From assembly GCA_030679995.1 (NCBI GenBank), contig JAUXSK010000016.1, forward strand, positions 1-50,108: a stretch of DNA of 50,108 nucleotides. The letters run 5' to 3'. Below are positions 16,356 to 24,400 of this stretch, one piece after another (the stretch's first letter is position 1; each line of letters opens with the position of its first letter). Made by a program: the position numbers and the translations under genes. Source of the stretch: Candidatus Moraniibacteriota bacterium (GTDB lineage: Bacteria; Patescibacteriota; Minisyncoccia; Moranbacterales; UBA2206). Under the pieces are notes generated by a model that made no database searches, was not told where the DNA came from, and saw only the letters and a list, made by a program, of their open reading frames with translations.

Positions 16356-17741
16356 ATGTACAGCGTAATTCTTTGCGGCGGTTCAGGCACCCGGCTTTGG
16401 CCTCTTTCCCGCAAAAGTTTCCCTAAGCAATTTTTAAGCTTATATTCAGACAAATCCCTCATCCAGGAAACTTTTTTGCGGATGCAAAAAATAATGCCGG
16501 CCGAAAACATATTTTTCATAACCAACCAGGCCAATCGTTTCAATGTCCTGGATCAAATCAAAGAAATTTATCCTGGACTGGAAAATGATCATATCATAAT
16601 CGAACCGGATTCCTTGAACACCGCCCCGGCCATCGCGTTGGCCTTGAAATATCTCGTGGAAAAAAAGGGCGTCCACAATGACGAACCGGTGATCATCCTG
16701 CCGTCAGACCATAGCGTCGGAAAAATCGACATCTTTGTCAGTCTCGTGCAAACAGCGATGAAAGAGGTTTCCGACAATATCGGCACCATCGGCATCACTC
16801 CGACAGCGCCGGAAACAGGTTACGGATACATCCGGAAGGGTGAAAAAATAGGATCTTTCCGCAAGGCGCTGGAATTCAAAGAAAAGCCTGATCGAAAAAC
16901 AGCCGAACGGTATATCGCCACTGGCGAATACGTCTGGAACGGCGGGATATATATTTTCAATGAAAAAACTTTCGCGGAAGAACTGCAAAAATACGCACCG
17001 GAAATATATGCCAATTACTCGCAAGGCTACGCCAAATTCGAACAGGATTTCAAGAGCCTCCCTTCCATTTCCATCGATTTCGCCATCTCAGAAAAATCCC
17101 AAAAGGTGGTCGTTTTCGAGGGTGATTTCGGTTGGAGTGATATCGGATCTTTCGACGCCCTTTCAGATATAATGAAAGAAAAGGATATCACGCAAAAAAA
17201 CCATGTCCTGATCGATTCGAAGAATATTTTTATCCACTCCGCCACTGACCGACTAGTCGCTACCTCGGATGTCGAAGATCTGATTATTATCGAAAATGAC
17301 GATTGTATTTTGGTCCAGAAAAAAGGCAAAAGCGATAATGTTAAAAAGGTCGTGGATTACCTAAAGGCGAATTCCTACAAGGAAGTCGACCACAAGATAA
17401 TGGGCTACCGTCCATGGGGCAAATACAGAGTCTTAGTCGATGATGCTAACCACAAAGTCAAAAAATTGATCGTTTATCCGGGTGCCACCCTTTCCCTGCA
17501 GTCCCACAACCGCCGTTCCGAACACTGGATCGTAGTCCGGGGAATAGCCCGAGTAATAAACGGCGACCAGGAAATAGACCTTCAGGAAAATGAAAGCACC
17601 TATATCCCAGCCACCCACAAACATCGTCTTTCTAATCCTGGCAAAACGGATTTGGAAATCATCGAGGTGCAAACCGGGGACTACTTCGAAGAGGATGACA
17701 TCGTCCGCTACGACGATATCTACAACCGCATCAAACAATAA
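16356..17741 (+). CDS. manC: Mannose-1-phosphate guanylyltransferase / mannose-6-phosphate isomerase
   Basis: This is a bifunctional type II enzyme. The N-terminal nucleotidyltransferase makes GDP-mannose from Man-1-P and GTP, and the C-terminal cupin isomerises Fru-6-P and Man-6-P. The 461-residue protein starts YSVILCGGSGTRLWPLSR, the nucleotide-binding signature, followed by KSFPKQFL. It contains EFKEKPDRKTAERYI, VWNGGIYIF and GDFGWSDIGSF. The cupin domain from about residue 350 has RPWGKYRVL, LQSHNRRSEHWIVVRG, and IPATHKHRLSNPG with the metal-site histidines. Full length for the family. No Shine-Dalgarno. The SIS isomerase across the divergent promoter and the phosphomannomutase at 30267 supply the neighbouring steps. 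Confidence 0.95.
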   Translation: MYSVILCGGSGTRLWPLSRKSFPKQFLSLYSDKSLIQETFLRMQKIMPAENIFFITNQANRFNVLDQIKEIYPGLENDHIIIEPDSLNTAPAIALALKYLVEKKGVHNDEPVIILPSDHSVGKIDIFVSLVQTAMKEVSDNIGTIGITPTAPETGYGYIRKGEKIGSFRKALEFKEKPDRKTAERYIATGEYVWNGGIYIFNEKTFAEELQKYAPEIYANYSQGYAKFEQDFKSLPSISIDFAISEKSQKVVVFEGDFGWSDIGSFDALSDIMKEKDITQKNHVLIDSKNIFIHSATDRLVATSDVEDLIIIENDDCILVQKKGKSDNVKKVVDYLKANSYKEVDHKIMGYRPWGKYRVLVDDANHKVKKLIVYPGATLSLQSHNRRSEHWIVVRGIARVINGDQEIDLQENESTYIPATHKHRLSNPGKTDLEIIEVQTGDYFEEDDIVRYDDIYNRIKQ

Positions 17742-17819
17742 ACTGGAATCTTTCAGGCTGATTTTATGCCTTATTCAAGCCAAAAAATCTCATATTACCC
17801 CTAAAACAGATTGGGAGGG

Positions 17820-17848
17820 TTGACTTTTTCCCCCAAATAGTGTACCAT
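17820..17848 (+). promoter_or_regulatory. Promoter of the RNase J gene
   Basis: TTGACT, 17 bp, TACCAT. It implies a leader of about 300 nt. Confidence 0.5.
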
Positions 17849-18004
17849 CAATCCATAACATACTTCTTGATCAATTTATCCTTCTAACTTTTTCTAGATT
17901 TATCAGTTCAATTTTGGCTTTTTTGCCTTTTATTAAGGCGCCCTCTTATCTATTTCCAGACTATCCGTCCGCCACTCCGCCCTATTCAAACCATCCGACC
18001 GACC

Positions 18005-18083
18005 ATCGATCTTATCATCCCGGGATTTTCTACTGCAAGTTATATTTTTTCCAGTTATGAAAATCATGGGTGATAAGACCGAT
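18005..18083 (+). promoter_or_regulatory. Three-tier hairpin in the RNase J leader
   Basis: Outer stem: ATCGATCTTATCATCCC (18005-18021) pairs with GGGTGATAAGACCGAT (18068-18083), with one mismatch and one bulge. Middle stem: GATTTTC (18024-18030) with GAAAATC (18059-18065). Inner stem: ACTG (18032-18035) with CAGT (18052-18055). The nested pairing is too long to be likely by chance. It has no T-run, so it is not a terminator. Confidence 0.6.
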
Positions 18084-18157
18084 ACGATATTAATTTTAAA
18101 AAACCAATAAATTTGTTTATTTTGTAATTATAAGTTACAGACAGATTTAAAAAAACC

Positions 18158-20065
18158 ATGTTAAACAAAACAAACTTGCCCGCCCATCCGGCAGGCGGGT
18201 CGCCAAACAGGCAAACTAAGCCGCCGCTTCATACCCGAAGCTCGGCTCGTCCGGCATATGCCAAGACCGAAGCGAAACCGCTTCCAGCCAAAGACCAGAG
18301 TGCCCCGATAAAAAACCGCGACAGGTCCCGGATGAACCACGCGCAAATAAAAATTAAACCGACCGTCATCCAGACCAAGCCGATCATCCACTCCAAAGAC
18401 ACTCTGCGTATCATTCCGCTGGGCGGCCAAGAAGAAGTCGGACGCAATATGACCCTCTTCGAATACGACGGCGATATCGTCATATTGGATATGGGAATGA
18501 TGTTTCCAGAAGAAGATATGCCCGGCATCGACTACATCATCCCGAATATCAGTTATTTGAAAGGCAAGGAAAAACAAGTGCGCGGCGTGATTCTCAGCCA
18601 TGGCCATCTTGACCATATCGGAGCCGCTCCCCTCCTGCTCAAACAACTCGGTTATCCGGTTGTCGTCGGACGCGATATGACTATCGCGATGGTCAAAAAG
18701 AAAATGGAAGATTTCGATAAAGGCTCAGCCGAAAATCTCAAAACGATCCGGGTCGGATCAGTAACTGATAAGATAACTCTGGGCAAATTCAGAATTGAAT
18801 TTTTCGAAGTGGAACACTCCATTATGGATGCGGTCGGAGTCATTATCCGGACGCCCCACGGCACAGTCATCCATCCTGGCGACTGGACGATGGAAAAAGA
18901 TCCGACCGGCAAATCACTCACTGATTATACCGGGTTATCCGCATTGCCAAGTCCGCGGATATTGATGCTCGAGAGCCTAGGCGCGATCGTCACCAATCCG
19001 AGCCGCACGACCGAAGAAGAAATGTATGCCAATTTGGAAAAATTGATTGATGACGCGCCAGGAAAAATCATCATCGGAACTTTTTCCTCCCAGATCAGGC
19101 GGATCGGCCACATCCTGGAATACGCCGAACAGATCGGCAAGAAAGTGGCCTTGGACGGCTACAGCATGAAAATGAACGTTGAAATCGCCAAAGAACTGGG
19201 CTATATCAAGATGCACAAGACGACCTTGATTCCCGTTTCCGATATCTCCAAATATCCTAAGAATAAAATCGTCATCATCTGCACCGGCGCCCAAGGCGAA
19301 GGCAATGCCGTACTCTCGCGCATCGTAAACGGCGAACACCGCCATATCCAGATCCAGAAAGATGACACCATCATCTTCTCATCCTCCATAATTCCCGGCA
19401 ACGAGCGCACCATCCAAAGACTGAAAGATAACCTCTATCGCAAATGCGACAATGTCATCCATAGTGACATCCTGGACGTGCATACCAGCGGACATTGCAG
19501 CGCCCTAGATATTCAGAATATTATGCGCCAAGTCCAGCCGGATTTCTTCCTGCCGGTCTATGCCAATCACTATATGCTGAAAGAGGCCGAGAAACTGGCT
19601 ATCAGGATCGGTTTCCGCCGCGATAACATATTCGTATTGGACAATGGTAATATATTGGAGATACAAAATAACAAAGCCAAGCTTCTGCCGAACAAAGTTG
19701 ATACGAGCTATGTCATGGTTGACGGGCTCGGCGTCGGCGATATCGGCCAAGTGGTATTGCGCGACCGCCAATTACTGGCGCAAGACGGGATGTTCGTCAT
19801 CACGGTCATCATCGACAGCAAAACCAAGAAAATTATCGGTAAACCGCAAGTCACCTCGCGCGGATTCATCTTCGTCAAAGAAAATTTCGACTTGGTGAAT
19901 GCCACCAAGAAGAAAGTCGAGGAAATCGTCGAGAAAAAAACTTCGCCCGATACGTCTATCAACTGGGATTATGTGAAAAACAACATCCGCGAAACTGTCG
20001 GATCGTTCCTCTATTCAAAAACCCAAAGAAGACCGATGGTCTTGCCGGTCGTGATAGAAGTCTAA
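18158..20065 (+). CDS. rnj: Ribonuclease J
   Basis: This is a metallo-beta-lactamase/beta-CASP RNase with 5'-3' exonuclease and endonuclease activity, acting in mRNA decay and rRNA maturation. The 635-residue protein has LRIIPLGGQEEVGRNMTLFEY from about 83, the zinc motif LSHGHLDHIGAAP near 146-158, VEHSIMDAVG and HPGDWTM. The beta-CASP segments include GTFSSQIRRI, TGAQGEGNAVLSRI, SSSIIPGNE and HTSGHCSALD. The C-terminal domain runs to about 630. The first 80 residues are a basic, proline-rich extension absent from typical RNase J of about 555 residues. Residues 8-15 (PAHPAGGS) are a translated copy of the palindromic repeat. A later start at Met59 is possible. The long structured leader suggests self-regulation. 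Confidence 0.95.
   Translation: MLNKTNLPAHPAGGSPNRQTKPPLHTRSSARPAYAKTEAKPLPAKDQSAPIKNRDRSRMNHAQIKIKPTVIQTKPIIHSKDTLRIIPLGGQEEVGRNMTLFEYDGDIVILDMGMMFPEEDMPGIDYIIPNISYLKGKEKQVRGVILSHGHLDHIGAAPLLLKQLGYPVVVGRDMTIAMVKKKMEDFDKGSAENLKTIRVGSVTDKITLGKFRIEFFEVEHSIMDAVGVIIRTPHGTVIHPGDWTMEKDPTGKSLTDYTGLSALPSPRILMLESLGAIVTNPSRTTEEEMYANLEKLIDDAPGKIIIGTFSSQIRRIGHILEYAEQIGKKVALDGYSMKMNVEIAKELGYIKMHKTTLIPVSDISKYPKNKIVIICTGAQGEGNAVLSRIVNGEHRHIQIQKDDTIIFSSSIIPGNERTIQRLKDNLYRKCDNVIHSDILDVHTSGHCSALDIQNIMRQVQPDFFLPVYANHYMLKEAEKLAIRIGFRRDNIFVLDNGNILEIQNNKAKLLPNKVDTSYVMVDGLGVGDIGQVVLRDRQLLAQDGMFVITVIIDSKTKKIIGKPQVTSRGFIFVKENFDLVNATKKKVEEIVEKKTSPDTSINWDYVKNNIRETVGSFLYSKTQRRPMVLPVVIEV
18179..18199 (+). repeat. Palindromic repeat translated at the N-terminus of RNase J
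   Basis: CCCGCC, 9 nt, GGCGGG lies inside codons 8-15 and encodes PAHPAGG. It resembles the intergenic element at 179-199 and the one inside uvrC, whose translation also contains PAGG. Confidence 0.55.
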
Positions 20066-20087
20066 CAGTTTGATCCAAAAAAAACAT

Positions 20088-20123
20088 ACAAAAAAAGACT
20101 GTTCCTGGACAGTCTTTTTTTGT
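20088..20123. terminator. Bidirectional terminator between RNase J and LytR_C genes
   Basis: ACAAAAAAAGACTGT, loop tcctgg, ACAGTCTTTTTTTGT: a perfect 15-bp stem with seven A and seven T, placed between converging genes. Confidence 0.92.
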
Positions 20124-20145
20124 TAACAAAATATTTTGTCTCTGA

Positions 20146-21297
20146 TTATAAATCCAGATTGGATCCGCTTCCGCCGATGATCAGAATGTCCGCTTCCGGT
20201 TTTGTTTCCCCGTCCGGCAAATTTCCGATTTCCCCGCCCAATGACTCAGCTATTTTCTTGGCCAACTCAGGATGGCTTCCGGAAACATCGATTATTAAAG
20301 TCTTACCATAATCCCCGTTGGCATTGATCGCCTGCACGACTGAAACTTCCGGCATCGATGAAATCGTTTCACCAATTTTTTTCGCCAATCCTTTTATTTT
20401 CGAACCGTTATAAATCGCCACTTTTGCGGGAGATTCCACAGCCAACACCCCATCTTCAGCCGCCTGCTTCGCGTCTCCGCCGGCGGTTTGGGCAACCGGA
20501 GTCGTATCTACCACTTGGGCTTGATCATCCATTTCTGAGGTCGACGAAAATTCGATTATTTTGTTTATTGTCGGGCGGTATAGGACGACCTTTTTGTTTT
20601 CTTTATATATCAGCACCCGGTCGCCGTTTTGCGCGCTATTGAAAAACTTCTGCGCCTTGATTTTGTCGGCGTCCGTCACCGTAGCGATTACCGGATCTTC
20701 TCCGATCGGCAGTTCGACAAGCCTCTCGACAGCCGATCTAATCATCTGGACATCGTCTTGCCCTGCGTTATCTAACATCTGGGCCGCGCCATCTTCCCGC
20801 CCGGATCCTGCCCTGATATGCTTAGTATAAAAAAAGTAGGCAATGGCAGCGCAGACTACGCAGATTCCAACAATGCCCATCCAAACAAACCGTTTGGATT
20901 TTTTCGCTTTCATACGCTTATAGGACGCCGGATCAGCATTATCCACCCATTCCATCTCATCCATTTTTTCAGATTTGGCCGGCCTGGCTATTCTCTTGGA
21001 TGCTGTTTTTTTAATTCCAGCTACCACCTTCTTTTTGCCAGTTTTTATTGCCACTCCCACAGATCTATCCTGATTCTTCTTATTCTCCGCACCTTGACTG
21101 CCTTTCCTTGAAAAACTTATCCGCTCCACTTCCACCGCGGGCTTCTCTTGCGCGATGGCTTCAGTCGCCGGCTCAATCGCGTGTTTCATTCTCCCTTCCT
21201 CCTGTTTCTTCCCTGCGGATTTTCTAATCGGTTTTTTTTTCGCGAACAATTTATCGATCGTTTCTATTTTTGATTTTTCTTTTTCAATTTTTTCCAT
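20146..21297 (-). CDS. Membrane protein with C-terminal LytR_C domain
   Basis: The 383-residue protein has a long K/E-rich cytoplasmic N-terminus (about 130 residues) and one membrane helix (RFVWMGIVGICVVCAAIAYFF, about 135-155). The extracytoplasmic part ends in a LytR/CpsA/Psr C-terminal domain: VAIYNGSKIKGLAKKIGETI near 290, then YGKTLIIDVSG and ADILIIGG. LytR_C domains accompany wall-polymer ligases, but the catalytic LytR-CpsA-Psr domain is absent here, so a binding or structural envelope role is more likely. The basic cytoplasmic tail might contact nucleic acid or ribosomes. It has its own TTGACA-type promoter placed directly after the terminator of the giant surface gene. Confidence 0.8.
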   Translation of the reverse strand: MEKIEKEKSKIETIDKLFAKKKPIRKSAGKKQEEGRMKHAIEPATEAIAQEKPAVEVERISFSRKGSQGAENKKNQDRSVGVAIKTGKKKVVAGIKKTASKRIARPAKSEKMDEMEWVDNADPASYKRMKAKKSKRFVWMGIVGICVVCAAIAYFFYTKHIRAGSGREDGAAQMLDNAGQDDVQMIRSAVERLVELPIGEDPVIATVTDADKIKAQKFFNSAQNGDRVLIYKENKKVVLYRPTINKIIEFSSTSEMDDQAQVVDTTPVAQTAGGDAKQAAEDGVLAVESPAKVAIYNGSKIKGLAKKIGETISSMPEVSVVQAINANGDYGKTLIIDVSGSHPELAKKIAESLGGEIGNLPDGETKPEADILIIGGSGSNLDL

Positions 21298-21347
21298 AAC
21301 ACAAAGTTGATGAAAATTAATGTATGGTTAGATATTATCACAAATTT

Positions 21348-21375
21348 ATTTTATGCACAACAAAAAAAATGTCAA
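21348..21375 (-). promoter_or_regulatory. Promoter of the LytR_C gene
   Basis: TTGACA, 16 bp, TAAAAT on the minus strand, about 50 bp from the ATG at 21297. The -35 starts 2 bp after the T-tail of the preceding terminator. Confidence 0.75.
21351..21359 (+). promoter_or_regulatory. DnaA-box-like 9-mer over the LytR_C -10 element
   Basis: TTATGCACA matches TTATNCACA and overlaps the -10 and spacer of the promoter. DnaA binding there would block transcription, but chance occurrence is possible. Confidence 0.3.
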
Positions 21376-21376
21376 A

Positions 21377-21411
21377 ATAAAAAATCCCGCCAGGAAATCG
21401 GGATTTTTTAT
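21377..21411 (-). terminator. Terminator of the giant surface-protein gene
   Basis: ATAAAAAATCCCG pairs with CGGGATTTTTTAT (13 bp) around a 9-nt loop, 30 bp after the stop at 21441. The T-tail runs into the next promoter. Confidence 0.88.
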
Positions 21412-21440
21412 TTTTTCTATCTGAATATTCTTTTGTCTTA

Positions 21441-24400
21441 TTATGGCATCACCGTTCCAACGGCAACTTCATCGCCGCTCATCACTGGATCAGCTTTCAC
21501 TATCTCCGCGCTTTCCACGCTTGGAACATCATCTTCCAGCATAATTTGTGCGGAATCTTCAGATCTTATATCTTCAGATCCATCCGATTTTTCCATCGTG
21601 GCATATTCTTGGTTATTTTTCGAATCTTTATCTTTACTGTCACTGATGGATGTTTTCGCATCCTTAACCGCCAGCGCCTGCCAGGAAAATGTGATTTCTG
21701 ATATAGCCTTCTGGTCGATGCGGATTTCAAAACCATTCTCCGTAACATCGGTAATTATGAATTTGATGCCGCTTAACAGCAATAGTTCCTCAGAAGCCCG
21801 ACGCACCTCATCATCCTCGATCTGCTGCAATGACAAGCTGGCATTGACCACTGGCGCCTCGGAATATTCTTTTTCAAACTTTATTTTGACGCTGTCCTGC
21901 CCGTCATTTATCACCGCATAGCCGGCCGTATCCTGATTGAATACCGTTTGCCCGGCGAATTCGACGTCTTTGCGGAAAATAACCTTATCCATAAATTCCG
22001 CAACGGATTTGAATGTTGCTCGTCCGCGGAATTCGACCAAGCTGCTTATTATAAAGTTGCCGGATTTATCGTTCCAAGACTGGATTGTTTTTTGGATACG
22101 GGCGATTTTTTGTCCCAAACTGTCCACTTCATTCGCATTATCCGTAGCGGCATCCTGCGCGTCTTGGATTCCGGTTTCCATAATTTCCAAGCCCTCGATA
22201 TGTTCAGCCTTGATGGTTTTCGCGATGATGCTATCCGCCACTATTTGTGGCGTCACCACTTCCAAGCCGGCCACGATCCTATCACTCACGACTTCACTGA
22301 CCGGTGCCGCGGCATCGATCTGCGCCTTGTCCAGTAAAAGTTTTTGCAAAAGATCCATTCCGGATAATACTTCGTTTTCACTGTCGACGATTTGCGTTCC
22401 ATTGAAATAGGCGTTTTTCACGAAAGTCAACACCAATCCGACCGTATCGTCAGCATAACTGAAATCCTGCAAGGCTTGCCCGACTACCAAACCGGCTTTA
22501 GTCGCTTTCATCGCCACACCCGGCACGGAAGAAGCGGTCAAATAATCACCGGCTTTTACCCGCCCGTTTTCACTGGAAACCTTGACCGGGATGCGGCCGG
22601 CCAGCGCCACAGCTACCGGACGACCCTGTCCGATTCCGATTGCGTCATCCAAGGTGATGCCAGGATTGGTCGAAATCACTCCGATCACATTCTGGTCATA
22701 AATTTTCTCCGATTTTTTAATTCCCGCCGATATCTCCCCGTTGATCGCTACGACATCGCCCGCTTCAATTGATTCATCTTGCGTATAATAATTTTCCGCC
22801 AAGTCGGCGCCAAGTTCGGCCAATTCCACGATGACTTGTTCAGGCGTATCCGTCGCCGTACCGGCCGAATCAGCGCTGGTACATACGGTATATCTGATCG
22901 TGCCTGTTGTAGCCGGACTATCGATGAATGTTCCGACTATCTGCCAAGGCTGCGAAGTGGAGGTCGTGAAATTGCCGATTATAGGAACACCGACATTGGT
23001 CGCTGAAGCGCAAGAAGGGTTAGTCCCATCGGTCGTCCGTACGATCCGCGCCGCTAGAATCGTATCAGCATTGGTATTGGACGCTTGTCCATAAACTTGG
23101 ACATGCACCAAAACCGTCGAACTCGTTGAATCAGTCGTGATATTCGGTTTAGTCGCGTCATTGAAAACTTCCGTAGTATTAGAATCCGTCCAGGCCGCCG
23201 GTGTCACATCAGTGAAAACCGCCGTGTCAGGCAAGGAAGACGCAGAAGTAGAAATGCAATCTTTCCAAGCGCCGCCCTCATAACATCTGAATTTGCCCAA
23301 AGCAGTCGAATAATACATCGCGCCGTCCGTTCCAGCCGGCTCCGCAGACCCAGCATCCAAAACCAGCATATCCGGAGTTGCCGAGGCTGCGCCACCATCG
23401 CCGATCTGCACATTGCCAGTCGCGGCTCCGTTCACATTGATCGCCATCGCCGATTGATTACTGGTTATTCCGGCCGCGTTATTAATAGCCAGAGCGCCAC
23501 CATTGATAACGATTCCTCCGGAGCCCACTGAGATACCGGTAGTCAAACCGGTGCCGATGGAAATTCCAGTGCCGATGTTATTGCCAATGTTGATTCCAGT
23601 AGAAATCGCGCCGGCTGTTTCCAAAATATTGATGGCGTTGGTAACCGATCCCGCGCCGGTCTGCTCGAAAAGCAAGCCATTAGTCAAAGTGCCCGATGCG
23701 ATAGAATTGGAAATACGCTCCGCCGAAACTCCGGCCGTATCCTGGTTTTCAATCGTGAAAGTAGTCGGCGTAACCGCTTCGCCCAAAGTGAACGCGATAT
23801 CCCTACCGGTAGTGGTCGTAATCGTATTGCCACCAACTGTGTCATATGAACTTTGCAAAGTCGATGAACCGCCGGCCGCCCCATCGATCTGCTCCCAAGT
23901 CGCCGCTCCGACTGACACGCTAGTCGCGATATAAGCATTCGATGTAGCCGTATTGACCCAAACCGTCCCGACCACATAACCATCCGCACTATCGTCACTC
24001 GCAGTCGGATTGGCCGCGGCATCATGTTGGGCTACGTTTAACTGGGTCGCCACGCCGGCATCAGCTACTGTCGCGGTCGTATTGATAAACGCGTTTTTAC
24101 CTATGAAATTGCGCTCAGCCGTATTGGAAACGACATTGATTCCGGTATCCCAAGCATTATTGATTCCATTTACGGAGTTGTTGGAAAAATTATTATCATC
24201 CGCATTGCCCGTAATCCTGATTGCCACGGTTACCAAGTCGGAAGCGCCATTGATTATATTATTCGTGAACAGATTGCGATGGAATCCGGTATTGGCCGCC
24301 GCTCCGATACTCACGCCAGTTGCGAATCCTACTCCGCCATTGGCCGAACCATCGACCGTATTGGAAGTGAACGCCGAATCGGTCATTTGTTTCAAACTGC

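Larger units (their letters stand above)
17742..18157 (+). promoter_or_regulatory. Long leader region of the RNase J gene
   Basis: This 416-bp gap has no gene. It contains a promoter (17820-17848), a short hairpin at about 17921-17940 (GCCTT/AAGGC next to GGCTTTTTTGCC) and a C-rich, almost G-free stretch at about 17941-18020. A long three-tier hairpin lies at 18005-18083, followed by an A/T-rich run to the ATG. If the promoter is used, the mRNA leader is about 300 nt. Confidence 0.5.
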
